In this document: positions 23,636 through 32,284 of the stretch, piece after piece
Numbering within the stretch: the first letter of the stretch is position 1
How the letters are laid out: every line of letters begins with the position of its first letter
Translations under genes and position numbers: made by a program
Origin: Flavobacteriales bacterium
GTDB taxonomy: Bacteria > Bacteroidota > Bacteroidia > UBA10329
Reading direction: 5' to 3'
Length of the DNA stretch: 35,264 bases
NCBI GenBank assembly: GCA_021741075.1
Contig: JAIOYO010000028.1
Span: forward strand, 1 to 35,264
Notes under the pieces: generated by a model
Told to the model about the DNA's origin: nothing
Database searches by the model: none
Seen by the model: only the letters and a program-made list of their open reading frames with translations

Positions 23636-23730
23636 AATAAACGAGTTCATTTCAGTTAGGTTGCTGCTAAAACTGTATTCTGCAAAAATCTAAAATCGTC
23701 AATCACCCTATCTTCACCCAAATTTTACCT

Positions 23731-25494
23731 ATGAGAAATTTCGTTTTTCTAATTGCCTCGGTCCTTTTGATTTCCTGCGGAGATAAAAAAGAAGAAAAGC
23801 CACTCGATTTTAAATCCTTCGAAGATCGATTCATCCACGAATTCTGGAAACATAATCCCGGCTGGGCATCGTATGTTGGTTATCATGATTATGATTCACT
23901 ACTTGTTGCTCCAACAGAAGAGAACAGATTGGCGGAGGTTGCTTTTTGCAACGCTTACCTCGATTCACTCAAAATATTTGATGAGAGCAAAATGTCGAAA
24001 ACTGAACTCACCGATTTGATGATGATTCGCGACCAGTTGCAAGCCACCATTTGGTATGCAGAGGTTTTTAAAGAATATGAATGGAACCCGTCCAACTACA
24101 ATGTGGGTGGAGCGTTTGGCATTATTATCAACGGAAATTACGCTCCGCTGGATGCGAGACTCCGCGCCATATCGTCCAAAATGGAGAAGTTAGATGCCTA
24201 TTACGCGGCTGCCAAGGCAAACATCAAAAATCCTACGGTGCAGCACACCGACTTGGCAATTATGCAGAACGCAGGAGCACTGGAGGTTTTTGGAACATCG
24301 CTTATCGATAGTGTACATGCTTCAGGTCTGAATGATGCAGAAAAGGAGAACCTCTTTGCCAATATTGAGTTTGCCAAAATGGCCATTCAGGACTACATCG
24401 ATTTCTTGGAGAAAGAGATAAAGCCAACGCATGACAAGCACGCCCGCGATTTCAGAATAGGGAAGGAGCTTTTTGATCAGAAGTTTAAGCACGAGATTGT
24501 TTCTAGTTATTCTGCGGAAGAGATTTACGGAAAAGCTGTTGTGGCCAAGGCAGAACTCCATGGCAAGATGTTCGGAATTACGCAAGAATTGTGGCTTACT
24601 TATTTCCCGAAAGAAAAAATGCCTGCCGATTCCTTAATAGCCATCAGAAAGATGATTGACGTGTTGTCTTTGCAGCATTGCCACCGCGATAGTTTTCAAT
24701 CTACAATTGCGGAACAAATACCTGAATTAACAGCTTTTGTTAAGAACAAAGATTTGCTCTATCTCGACCCCGAAAAACCATTGGTTGTACGTAAAGAACC
24801 CGCATACATGGCAGGTGTTGCTGGCGCTTCTATATCAGCTCCTGGACCTTACGATAAGTATGGCGATACCTATTACAACGTGGGTAGTTTGGCCAATTAC
24901 ACAGACGCAGAGGCCGAAAGCTATCTGCGCGAATACAACACGTACATTCTTCAGATACTCAATATCCACGAAGCCATTCCAGGGCATTATGCCCAATTGG
25001 TGTATGCCAACCAAGCACCAAGTTTGGTAAAAAGCATTTTTGGCAATGGCACCATGATAGAAGGTTGGGCGGTGTATACCGAACGAATGATGCTGGAAGA
25101 AGGCTATGGGAACAATTCGAAAGAAATGTGGTTGATGTACTACAAATGGAATCTACGCACAGTCTGTAACACCATATTGGACTATTCGATTCACGTAAAC
25201 GGAATGACCGAACAGCAGGCGCTGGACCTGATGGTTAATCAGGCGTTTCAGCAAGAAGCAGAGGCCAAAGGCAAGTGGAGAAGAGCAACGCTCACGCAGG
25301 TTCAGTTGTGTAGCTATTTTACCGGATTTTATGAAATCATGCAGCTTAGAGATGAGCTTAAGGCAAAGAAAGGCAAGGGTTTTAAACTCAAAGCATTTCA
25401 TGAAGAATTCCTTTCTTTCGGCTCTGCTCCAGTCAAATACGTTCGGGAGTTGATGCTTGATAAAGGAGAACAGCCATTAGCAAAAAGCGAATAG
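23731..25494 (+). CDS. DUF885 family lipoprotein, putative zinc peptidase
   Basis: A 587-residue lipoprotein. The leader MRNFVFLIASVLLISCGDKK contains a lipobox with Cys16. The body matches DUF885, a family related to gluzincin carboxypeptidases: FIHEFWKHNPGWASYVGYHDYD near the start, FGTSLIDSV, and the metal site HEAIPGHYAQ (His413-Glu414...His419) followed by EGWAVYTERMMLEEGYG, which supplies a third ligand candidate. It is expected at the outer or inner membrane facing the periplasm. Substrates of the family are poorly defined. The ATG is clear; no operon partner is tight, as the next gene starts 108 bp later. Confidence 0.88.
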   Translation: MRNFVFLIASVLLISCGDKKEEKPLDFKSFEDRFIHEFWKHNPGWASYVGYHDYDSLLVAPTEENRLAEVAFCNAYLDSLKIFDESKMSKTELTDLMMIRDQLQATIWYAEVFKEYEWNPSNYNVGGAFGIIINGNYAPLDARLRAISSKMEKLDAYYAAAKANIKNPTVQHTDLAIMQNAGALEVFGTSLIDSVHASGLNDAEKENLFANIEFAKMAIQDYIDFLEKEIKPTHDKHARDFRIGKELFDQKFKHEIVSSYSAEEIYGKAVVAKAELHGKMFGITQELWLTYFPKEKMPADSLIAIRKMIDVLSLQHCHRDSFQSTIAEQIPELTAFVKNKDLLYLDPEKPLVVRKEPAYMAGVAGASISAPGPYDKYGDTYYNVGSLANYTDAEAESYLREYNTYILQILNIHEAIPGHYAQLVYANQAPSLVKSIFGNGTMIEGWAVYTERMMLEEGYGNNSKEMWLMYYKWNLRTVCNTILDYSIHVNGMTEQQALDLMVNQAFQQEAEAKGKWRRATLTQVQLCSYFTGFYEIMQLRDELKAKKGKGFKLKAFHEEFLSFGSAPVKYVRELMLDKGEQPLAKSE

Positions 25495-25570
25495 TGAAAG
25501 GCTTTAGGGTAGAACGAAAAAGGAAAAGCGAGAAAATGTGGTGTGCTGAGAATTTGAAATCTTCATTGAC

Positions 25571-25600
25571 TAGTCGCTGGTCGCTAATCAATAGTCGTTA
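25571..25600. repeat. Short TAGTCG/GTCGCT microrepeat
   Basis: TAGTCGCTGGTCGCTAATCA and a following ATAGTCGTTAG form imperfect direct repeats directly before the next ATG. It is probably a degenerate intergenic repeat that also takes the place of a recognisable ribosome binding site. Confidence 0.35.
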
Positions 25601-25602
25601 GA

Positions 25603-26865
25603 ATGGCTATTTCACTTGACTTCATACGCGACAAGATTGGCGGATTGCGAAAGCAATGCGAAGATTCAAACAACGATAGTGGAATTTCCTTAGCACATTT
25701 TATTTCCGCTTTTGATGTGCCATCAGCACATTGGAACAAGCTTGTGCACGAAAGTGGTAATTACCTACTTTCTGCGCCTTATTTGGCAGCATTGGAACAG
25801 CATCCGTATAAGGGAATGTGCTTCCATTACGTCATGGCCTATCGTAACGAGGAGCCAGTGGCCATTCTCTATTATCAAGAGACAGACGTTCATATTTCCA
25901 ACTTGGATAAGAACGTGGACACCGAAAAAGTTGGCGACACGCAGTCATTCTTCACTAAAGCGAAAGGCGTAATTGCCGCCAGTTTAGAAAGCGTGAAAGC
26001 CCGATTGCTTATTCAAGGAAACTTACTTCAATCGGGAGAGCATGGCGCGTTCTTCACCGCATCATTATCGTTGGAACAACAGGCTTTAATCGTTGATTCA
26101 GCTTGGAGAAAAGTGGTTAATTCTAACCGCTCGGGAAAGAAAATCAGATGCGTTCTCATTAAGGATATCAAGAAGGATCTTGATGAGCAAATCAAAGTGT
26201 TGGATTCCGATTTTGCTTCGTTCACCGTGCAGCCCAATATGGTTTCTGCCATTCGTCCAGAATGGAAATCTTTTGACGATGCGATGAATGATTACAGTTC
26301 AAAGTATCGCGTTCGTGCTAAGAAAGCATGCACGCAAGGAGAACATCTTCAGCTTCGCGAGTTGAACGTCACCGATATTCAAGAACGGAATGATGCTATC
26401 ATGAAACTCTTCAAGAATGTAGAGGCTGGTGCTGATTTTCACATGGTGAGTATCCATCCGCGTTACTTCGTTGATTTGAAGGCTGCGCTCGAAGACCGCT
26501 TCATTATCAAAGGCTATTTTGATGGAGGTGAATTGATTGGCTTCTATTCTTACATCAAAGGAATGGAGCACAACTATGCCAGTTTTGTTGGTCTGAATTA
26601 CGAATACAATCGCGATTGTGCCCTCTACCAGAACATTCTTTATTGCCTGCTGAACGATTCCATTAAGGATGGTGCTAAAAGCATTGACCTTGCGCGAACT
26701 GCGATGGAAATCAAAAGCACGATGGGTGCAGAACCGCAAGAATATCAATTGATGGTCAAGCACCTCAATAGCATTACCAATTCCATAGTCAAGCGCTTCA
26801 TTCAGAACATCAGACCTAAAGAATGGACGCAGAGACGACCATTTAAGGACGCCCCAAACAATTAA
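25603..26865 (+). CDS. GNAT-fold protein, FemAB/peptidoglycan-type acetyltransferase-like
   Basis: A 420-residue cytoplasmic protein with no signal peptide. The central to C-terminal part (about 220-390) looks like a FemAB/GNAT acyltransferase: YRVRAKKACTQG, FHMVSIHPRYFVDLKAALEDRF, IIKGYFDGGELIGFYSYIKG, NILYCLLNDSIKDGAKSIDL and ARTAMEIKSTMGAEPQEY. Such proteins transfer acyl or aminoacyl groups, often to cell-wall precursors or peptides, but the substrate here is unknown. It lies 9 bp before a LysE-type exporter, so the two are likely one operon; a product made by the first being exported by the second is an idea only. Confidence 0.7.
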   Translation: MAISLDFIRDKIGGLRKQCEDSNNDSGISLAHFISAFDVPSAHWNKLVHESGNYLLSAPYLAALEQHPYKGMCFHYVMAYRNEEPVAILYYQETDVHISNLDKNVDTEKVGDTQSFFTKAKGVIAASLESVKARLLIQGNLLQSGEHGAFFTASLSLEQQALIVDSAWRKVVNSNRSGKKIRCVLIKDIKKDLDEQIKVLDSDFASFTVQPNMVSAIRPEWKSFDDAMNDYSSKYRVRAKKACTQGEHLQLRELNVTDIQERNDAIMKLFKNVEAGADFHMVSIHPRYFVDLKAALEDRFIIKGYFDGGELIGFYSYIKGMEHNYASFVGLNYEYNRDCALYQNILYCLLNDSIKDGAKSIDLARTAMEIKSTMGAEPQEYQLMVKHLNSITNSIVKRFIQNIRPKEWTQRRPFKDAPNN

Positions 26866-26874
26866 ATTAGCCGC

Positions 26875-27480
26875 ATGGCATTTGCGGAGGGCTTTCTTGT
26901 CGGACTTGGAATGGTGGTTTTTATCGGTCCAGTCTTCTTCACGCTTCTAAAAAGTGCGCTCAGCTATGGTTTTTGGGCAGGAATGATTGTCGCTTTTGGC
27001 ATCTTCATAAGCGATGTGATTTGCGTGGGGCTTTGCTCGTTTGGTGCCATTCCCTTCTTCAAAAATCCAGAAAATCAATTTTGGTTGGCGCTTGGAGGAA
27101 GTTTCATTTTATTTCTTCTCGGCCTCAAATACATCCTAAAACCGAATGTGAATGTTGATGCAGATTTGAAGTTGAAAGCTGGTCATTACACGGCTTTCTT
27201 CGCCAAAGGATTTCTGGTCAATTTCGTGAATCCGTTCGTCTTTCTTGTTTGGATAAGCATTATCGGATTAGGTCAAACCAATCACGGTTCTGGCCAGGAA
27301 TTGTGGATTTTCCTTGGAGCAACGTTGCTGGGAATTTTCTTAACGGATAGCGCCAAGGTCTTATTTGCAGATAGAATCAAGAAACTGATTCAACCAAACT
27401 TTCTTCGCAAAGCCTATCAGGTCATTGGCGTAGTGATGATTGGTTTTGGCGTGCGATTGCTTTGGTTCGCGCTGGTCTGA
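26875..27480 (+). CDS. LysE/RhtB family amino acid exporter
   Basis: A 201-residue inner-membrane protein with about six hydrophobic helices. The start matches the family: GFLVGLGMVVFIGPVFFTLLKSALSYGFWAG, read here as GFLVGLGMV then GPVFFTLL, followed by GIFISDVICVGLCSFG and LNP-like FVNPFVFLVW. The family exports amino acids or related small molecules. It is the second gene of a pair with the GNAT-fold gene and is followed by a bidirectional terminator. The substrate cannot be predicted. Confidence 0.87.
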   Translation: MAFAEGFLVGLGMVVFIGPVFFTLLKSALSYGFWAGMIVAFGIFISDVICVGLCSFGAIPFFKNPENQFWLALGGSFILFLLGLKYILKPNVNVDADLKLKAGHYTAFFAKGFLVNFVNPFVFLVWISIIGLGQTNHGSGQELWIFLGATLLGIFLTDSAKVLFADRIKKLIQPNFLRKAYQVIGVVMIGFGVRLLWFALV

Positions 27481-27484
27481 AAAG

Positions 27485-27526
27485 AAAAAACCTCTCGCTG
27501 CCAAGTGCAACAAGAGGTTTTACTTT
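27485..27526. terminator. Bidirectional intrinsic terminator between lysE-like and siaC-like genes
   Basis: AAAAAACCTCT (27485-27495) pairs with AGAGGTTTT (27513-27521). T runs are present on both strands, so the hairpin can end the plus-strand exporter transcript and the minus-strand SiaB-SiaC transcript. Confidence 0.7.
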
Positions 27527-27548
27527 ATATGCGAAGCTTCAAAAAAGC

Positions 27549-27929
27549 TTAGTCCTGCATTTCAATCATTTTAAAAGGAACATTAATGATGCTTTGGTAA
27601 TCTTCGCCTGCCTCAAGCATATCCTCATCATCTTCTTCATAGTACCAATTGATGATAATTTCATTCCCGTTTTTACTCATGGTCTCCATTTTCTTGAAGA
27701 GGTCAAGCAAACATTTTGATGAGCTCGTATTGAAATATTCCAACTGAATGTCACATACCGTCTTTGGTTGTGGAGCGTTAGAGTATGCTTCTAGCCAATC
27801 TACCAATGGTTTGTAAAACTCAATAGAGTTTTCTGGTATAGAGCGTCCTTTCAGCAGCAACGCACCTTTGCCGTTGTCAAAGCTGATGTTCGGGGTTTTC
27901 GGTGTTCCTTCTATAAAAATCGAGTCCAT
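27549..27929 (-). CDS. SiaC family (DUF1987) regulatory phosphoprotein
   Basis: A 126-residue cytosolic protein of the SiaC/DUF1987 family. Family markers: IEGTPKTPNISFD at the start, GRSIPENSIEFYKPLVDWLE (29-48), and LEYFNTSSSKCLLDLFKKME (63-82), then NWYYEEDDEDMLEAGEDYQ. Thr68 in FNTSS occupies the position of the reported SiaB-phosphorylated threonine of Pseudomonas SiaC. In Pseudomonas, unphosphorylated SiaC stimulates a diguanylate cyclase; the phosphatase SiaA reverses phosphorylation. It lies 18 bp downstream of the SiaB-like kinase on the same strand, an obvious operon. No GGDEF protein is in the window, so the target is unknown. Confidence 0.88.
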   Translation of the reverse strand: MDSIFIEGTPKTPNISFDNGKGALLLKGRSIPENSIEFYKPLVDWLEAYSNAPQPKTVCDIQLEYFNTSSSKCLLDLFKKMETMSKNGNEIIINWYYEEDDEDMLEAGEDYQSIINVPFKMIEMQD

Positions 27930-27947
27930 ATTGCTGGTGTTTTCTGG

Positions 27948-28553
27948 TTAATTAGTGTCTTCTACGTTAATGTTTAAGCTAAAGAACGAATATTCTTCGT
28001 TTAATGGAGCAAAGTCGTAATTCAATTTCTTTCCTGTTTTTCTGGCAATGTCAATCATGCCAAGTCCTCCACCTCCTTTGTCAGAACGGCCGTCACTGTT
28101 AAGAACTTCTTTGTAAAGCTCTTTTAAATCATTTGGTTCCAACGAATTAATTCGGTCTAATCGTTCTCTGAAAGAGTCTTTACGGCTAGTTAGAATGTAA
28201 TTTCCAGTTGTGATGGAATAACCATTGTTGCTCAGGCTTACCATGAAAATGGCAGACCTGTCATATCCTTTTTTTCCGCTTCCAACGGGAACTTCGTCTA
28301 TATGATGGTATAGATTCTGCAAGCACTCGACTAGTACATTGTAAACCTTCTTACGCAATCTTGGAGCCTCGTTCATGCTATCCATTCTCTGCTCGATAAT
28401 TTGAAGAATAGACGACATCAATTCTGAGGTAACGTCTCCTTTGAACGACAGAACGACCTTATTTGACTCCATTCTATGGTAGAGGTCGAAAATATTCATT
28501 GCCGTATCTCTCTCTTCTGTCATTACGCTCTTAATAGTTGCCTTTTGGGTCAT
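27948..28553 (-). CDS. SiaB family (DUF6272) protein kinase
   Basis: A protein of up to 201 residues related to SiaB, a kinase with an HATPase-like fold that phosphorylates SiaC. Seen: MNIFDLYHRMESNKVVLSFKG, KKVYNVLVECLQNLYHHIDE with the Asn of an N-box-like helix, and the glycine-rich loop SDKGGGGLGMIDIARKTGKK. The ATG at 28553 is the longest start. The ATG at 28499 (MNIFDLY) is where homologues seem to begin and may be the true start. It sits first in a two-gene unit with the SiaC-like gene. Confidence 0.85.
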   Translation of the reverse strand: MTQKATIKSVMTEERDTAMNIFDLYHRMESNKVVLSFKGDVTSELMSSILQIIEQRMDSMNEAPRLRKKVYNVLVECLQNLYHHIDEVPVGSGKKGYDRSAIFMVSLSNNGYSITTGNYILTSRKDSFRERLDRINSLEPNDLKELYKEVLNSDGRSDKGGGGLGMIDIARKTGKKLNYDFAPLNEEYSFFSLNINVEDTN

Positions 28554-28760
28554 AGACTATTCCAGTTCTTTTCTAGTACTTCCTTGAGCCAATTTGCAGC
28601 ATTATACCGCAAGTGGTCACAATAGGTTACTTCTGGTTAAAAAAAAATGTTGTTGAAAGTTCAATTCACCACTTTATGAATCTGAAAATTCAATGGCGTA
28701 AAAAACAAATCAGTAACGATGTGGTGTTTGAAAATCTAAAAGGCGATAGAAATAGTTTCG

Positions 28761-29987
28761 TCAAAACTGGATTGAATCCAATACTGTATCTATTCTTCGG
28801 TGTTCTTTATAGAAGGACAATACTTTCTGAAGAACACGGTCCACAACCGCATCAGGACAGGAAGCACCGCTGGTAAGTGCAATTCTCAATGGTCTATTCA
28901 ATTTTGGGAGAAAACCTTCTGTTAAATCCAGTTTGCTTTCGTGGTAGTTAAAGTGTTCCACGCTTCCGTTATCCTTGATTTCTTTCTCAGAACTGATGAA
29001 ATAGGTAGAGAATTTCTCTTCCAATAACTCTACAATATGAGAAGTGTTGGAGCTGTTGTAGCCGCCAACCACAATAGCCAAATCAGCATCGGTATCCATC
29101 AATCCGTAAGTTGCAGATTGATTTTCGTTGGTAGCATAGCAAAGCGTGTCGCGTGTATCCGAAAAATGCTGCCTCGATTCGGATTCACCAAATTTATTCG
29201 CCATTACGTTCTTGAGGTGATCGGCAATAGCTTGTGTTTCTGTCGCAAGCATGGTAGTTTGGTTCACCACACCAATTCTATCCAAATGAGTAGTAGGGTC
29301 AAATCCAACGGAAGCTCGGTTACGGAAAAGCGTTTCGAATTCATCTATTGGGCGTTTACCCATGATGATTTCTCCTAAAATATGGGCTTCCTTCAGGTCT
29401 TTAATAACGAGCGAAGCAGCATTTTGATAGCTATGAGAAAACGTAGCCCGTGTTTCTTCATGTTGCTGCTTCCCGTGAATAATCACCGTGAAATCATCTT
29501 CGCCTAGCTTTGCAGATCGCTTCCAAACCTTTTCCACAAACGGGCAAGTGGTATTATACTGTTCGGGCTGTATTCCCTTTTCTTTCAATTGATTCTCAAT
29601 CTCAACAGTTGTTCCGAAGGCAGGCGTAATCACAATATCGTCAGAACAAATCTCATCCCACGGAATGGATTGATTTCCACTGGTATCCATGATGAACTGG
29701 ATGCCGTGCCCTTGTAAATCATCATTCACTGCTGGGTTATGAATCATCTGACTCAGGAGGAAAATTCGTTTGTCAGGGTTTTCGCTCAAAGCACGATAAG
29801 AGATTTCTATGGCGTTTTCTACTCCATAACAGAAGCCGAAATGACGTGCGATGTAAAACTGAACCGGCCCGAAATCGAGGAGAGTAGGCGTGAAATCCTG
29901 CTTACGCGGATCCTTATTCTTTCTTGCTTCTTTAATAGGTCCAATAATGGGACTTCTGTAAAACGCTGGGATGTCGAACTTTTTCAT
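28761..29987 (-). CDS. ispH: 4-hydroxy-3-methylbut-2-enyl diphosphate reductase (long form)
   Basis: Last enzyme of the MEP isoprenoid pathway, an iron-sulfur protein giving IPP and DMAPP. The three cluster cysteines are Cys53 (HFGFCYGVENA), Cys148 (NTTCPFVEKVW) and Cys283 (DTLCYATNENQSA). Substrate motifs HEETRATFSH, GGYNSSNT and SGASCPD are present; Cys377 in the last is extra. At 408 residues it is longer than the roughly 316-residue enterobacterial protein and resembles the cyanobacterial/plant-type form, which is usual in Bacteroidota. ATG at 29987 is chosen over the upstream TTG because that TTG lies in the -7 box. Divergent from rpsA. Confidence 0.96.
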   Translation of the reverse strand: MKKFDIPAFYRSPIIGPIKEARKNKDPRKQDFTPTLLDFGPVQFYIARHFGFCYGVENAIEISYRALSENPDKRIFLLSQMIHNPAVNDDLQGHGIQFIMDTSGNQSIPWDEICSDDIVITPAFGTTVEIENQLKEKGIQPEQYNTTCPFVEKVWKRSAKLGEDDFTVIIHGKQQHEETRATFSHSYQNAASLVIKDLKEAHILGEIIMGKRPIDEFETLFRNRASVGFDPTTHLDRIGVVNQTTMLATETQAIADHLKNVMANKFGESESRQHFSDTRDTLCYATNENQSATYGLMDTDADLAIVVGGYNSSNTSHIVELLEEKFSTYFISSEKEIKDNGSVEHFNYHESKLDLTEGFLPKLNRPLRIALTSGASCPDAVVDRVLQKVLSFYKEHRRIDTVLDSIQF

Positions 29988-29993
29988 CTGCCG

Positions 29994-30001
29994 CAAAGGT
30001 A
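29994..30001 (-). promoter_or_regulatory. Perfect -7 box for ispH
   Basis: The minus strand reads TACCTTTG, exact to TAnnTTTG, and ends 6 nt before the ATG, predicting a nearly leaderless transcript. Confidence 0.6.
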
Positions 30002-30057
30002 ATTGATAGTCAATGTTTCACGTTTTATCCTAAATCGTTTTTCTTTCTTCTTTTTTA

Positions 30058-30065
30058 TACTTTTG
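30058..30065 (+). promoter_or_regulatory. Perfect -7 box for rpsA
   Basis: TACTTTTG matches TAnnTTTG. It is 95 nt before the rpsA ATG, unlike the other promoters in the window. No TTG occurs at the -33 distance. Confidence 0.6.
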
Positions 30066-30160
30066 CGAGCCCAAAATTGGGAGGCTCTTCCCGAACAAGA
30101 GTTTTATAAACTAAACAATCTCTCAGCAGTAACGGGACGCTGAGATACAAATCTGACCAC
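30066..30160 (+). promoter_or_regulatory. Structured 5' leader of rpsA
   Basis: About 95 nt between the promoter and the ATG. Two hairpins are visible: GAGCC (30067-30071) with GGCTC (30083-30087), enclosing CCCAA/TTGGG; and a perfect 7-bp stem TCTCAGC (30121-30127) with GCTGAGA (30139-30145). The second ends 15 nt before the ATG, so it could control initiation. Autoregulation by S1 is known in proteobacteria; here it is inference. Confidence 0.45.
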
Positions 30161-32218
30161 ATGGCAGAAGAAAAAAAAGCAGATTCAGCCAAAAAGGCTA
30201 CTGCACAGGCAGCGGGTGACGCGCCAAAGGCTAAAAAACCACGAATCAAAGCAACTCCATCAGAAGAAGTAATCGAAGAGGTTGCAGCTACACCTGTTGC
30301 AGAAAAAGCAGCTCCTAAGGCTGAGAAAGTTGAGGTAGCTGAAGTTGCCGAAGCTGCCGAAGCTGCCGAAGCTGCCGAAGCTGTTGCTGAAGTAAAAGTG
30401 AAGAGTACTGAGCCTCGCAAGCCAGCTGTTCAACCAGTTGATTTTGATTGGAGCGCAATCGGTAAAAAACAAGAAGTTTACGCTGAGAAGGAAAGAGCTG
30501 CGTTGGAAGCAATGTATGACGCTACTATCACATCTTTTAATTCAAATGATGTGCTTGACGGTACTATCATCGAGAAAACGAAAAAGGATTTCATCGTTAC
30601 TATCGGTGGAAAATCTGAAGGTATAGTTCCTCTAAGCGAAACACGATATAATCCTGAATTCGAAGTAGGAAACCTTATTGAGGTGTACATCGAGAAAGTT
30701 GAGGACAAAGGCGGACAATTGGTTCTTTCTCACAGAAAAGCGAGAGCACTTCGTTCTTGGGAGCGTGTTAACCTTGCGCTTGAAAATGATGAGATTATTC
30801 GTGGTCAAATTAAATGTAGAACGAAAGGTGGTCTTATTGCCGATGTATTCGGAATTGAAGCATTCCTTCCAGGTTCGCAAATTGACGTGAAGCCTATTCG
30901 TGATTACGATGTTTACGTAGGTAAGACCATGGAGTTCAAAGTCGTTAAAATCAATAACGAATACAAAAACGTTGTTGTTTCTCACAAGGCTCTTATTCAA
31001 GCAGAACTTGAATCACAGAAGAAAGAGATTATCGGTAAGTTGGAGAAAGGACAGATTCTTGAAGGAACTGTTAAAAATATCACTACTTACGGTGTATTTA
31101 TTGATCTTGGAGGTGTTGACGGACTTATCCATATCACAGACCTTTCTTGGGGACGTATCAACCACCCGGAAGAAATCGTTGAATTGGATCAAAAAATCAA
31201 TGTGGTTATACTTGATTTCGATGATGAAAAGAAACGAATTGCACTTGGTCTGAAGCAGCTTAGCGCTCACCCATGGGATGCGCTTGAATCTGAAGTGAAC
31301 ATTGGAGACAAAGTGAAAGGAAAAGTTGTTGTTGTAGCTGATTACGGTGCGTTTGTTGAAGTTGCACCAGGAGTAGAAGGACTTCTTCACGTTTCTGAAA
31401 TGAGCTGGTCACAGCACTTGAGAAGCGCTCAAGATTTCTTGAATGTTGGAGACGAAGTGGAGTGTGTAGTTCTTACATTGGATAAGGAAGATAGAAAAAT
31501 GTCTTTGGGCGTCAAGCAATTGATGCCAGATCCTTGGACGGATATCACGACTAAATATCCAGTTGGATCTCAGCACACTGCTAAGGTTCGAAGCTTCACG
31601 AACTTCGGGATTTTTGTAGAGTTGGAAGAAGGTGTAGACGGCTTGGTTCATATTTCTGACCTTTCTTGGAATAAGAAAATCAAGCATCCATCTGAATTCA
31701 CTAGTATCGATGCAGACATAGAAGTTCAAGTGTTGGAAATAGATGCAGAAAACCGCAGATTGAGCCTTGGACATAAGCAATTGGAAGAAAATCCATGGGA
31801 TGTGTTCGAAACTGTGTTCACACTTGGAAGCGTTCATCAAGGGACTGTTACTGGCGTGAATGATAAAGGTGCAACGGTTGCTTTACCTTATGGAGTGGAA
31901 GGATTTGTTCCTAAACGTCATATGGTAAAAGAAGACGGTTCTGAAATTAAGCAAGAAGAAGCCATTGAGTTTGAAGTAATCGAATTCAACAAAGACAGCA
32001 AAAGAGTTTACGTTTCTCACGCCAAAACTCACTCTGACGAAGCTTATTCTTCGTCCAAAGAAGAGGAAGGTGATAAGAAAAAGTCTGGCGGAAGTGCTGC
32101 AAGTAGAGGAGTTAAGAAAGTACAGCAAAGTCAGGAAAAGACAACGTTGGGCGACCTTGACGCTCTTGCGGATTTAAAATCTCAAATGGAAAAGGCCGCT
32201 AAGAAGCCTAAGAAATAA
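30161..32218 (+). CDS. rpsA: 30S ribosomal protein S1, six S1 domains with acidic Ala/Glu-rich extension
   Basis: A 685-residue S1 protein that binds mRNA at the 30S subunit. Six OB-fold S1 domains are at about 130-193, 211-277, 298-367, 384-453, 469-540 and 556-621, with conserved pieces GVFIDLGGVDGLIHITDLSW, GAFVEVAPGVEGLLHVSEMSW and GIFVELEEGVDGLVHISDLSW. The N-terminal extension (about 1-95) is low-complexity, rich in Ala, Lys and Glu, and includes EAAEAAEAAEA from a 9-bp repeat. The C-terminus (about 630-685) is Lys/Ser-rich, then DLDALADLKSQMEKAAKK. Length and extension are typical for Bacteroidota. It has its own promoter and a strong terminator. Confidence 0.97.
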   Translation: MAEEKKADSAKKATAQAAGDAPKAKKPRIKATPSEEVIEEVAATPVAEKAAPKAEKVEVAEVAEAAEAAEAAEAVAEVKVKSTEPRKPAVQPVDFDWSAIGKKQEVYAEKERAALEAMYDATITSFNSNDVLDGTIIEKTKKDFIVTIGGKSEGIVPLSETRYNPEFEVGNLIEVYIEKVEDKGGQLVLSHRKARALRSWERVNLALENDEIIRGQIKCRTKGGLIADVFGIEAFLPGSQIDVKPIRDYDVYVGKTMEFKVVKINNEYKNVVVSHKALIQAELESQKKEIIGKLEKGQILEGTVKNITTYGVFIDLGGVDGLIHITDLSWGRINHPEEIVELDQKINVVILDFDDEKKRIALGLKQLSAHPWDALESEVNIGDKVKGKVVVVADYGAFVEVAPGVEGLLHVSEMSWSQHLRSAQDFLNVGDEVECVVLTLDKEDRKMSLGVKQLMPDPWTDITTKYPVGSQHTAKVRSFTNFGIFVELEEGVDGLVHISDLSWNKKIKHPSEFTSIDADIEVQVLEIDAENRRLSLGHKQLEENPWDVFETVFTLGSVHQGTVTGVNDKGATVALPYGVEGFVPKRHMVKEDGSEIKQEEAIEFEVIEFNKDSKRVYVSHAKTHSDEAYSSSKEEEGDKKKSGGSAASRGVKKVQQSQEKTTLGDLDALADLKSQMEKAAKKPKK
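30341..30385 (+). repeat. 9-bp tandem repeat inside rpsA
   Basis: Five units of GAAGCTGCC (first GAAGTTGCC, last GAAGCTGTT) encode the Glu-Ala-Ala part of the extension. Unit gain or loss keeps the frame. Confidence 0.85.
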
Positions 32219-32222
32219 GAAT

Positions 32223-32253
32223 AAAAACCCCGCTTTAAGCGGGGTTTTTTTTT
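32223..32253 (+). terminator. Rho-independent terminator of rpsA
   Basis: CCCCGCTT (32228-32235) and AAGCGGGG (32237-32244) form a perfect GC-rich hairpin followed by nine T, with a matching A run before it. It lies 5 nt after the stop codon. Confidence 0.95.
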
Positions 32254-32267
32254 ACCTATTATCGAAT

Positions 32268-32275
32268 TACATTTG
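32268..32275 (+). promoter_or_regulatory. Perfect -7 box for pyrRB
   Basis: TACATTTG matches TAnnTTTG and ends 9 nt before the pyrR ATG at 32285. The TTG inside it could be read as an in-frame start but is better explained as promoter. The very short leader leaves no room for a PyrR attenuator. Confidence 0.65.
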
Positions 32276-32284
32276 CGCCATTCA

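Noticed and set aside
28613..28876. Plus-strand 87-residue frame between siaB-like and ispH genes
   Set aside because: Its second half is antisense to the conserved C-terminus of ispH and it has no promoter or similarity.
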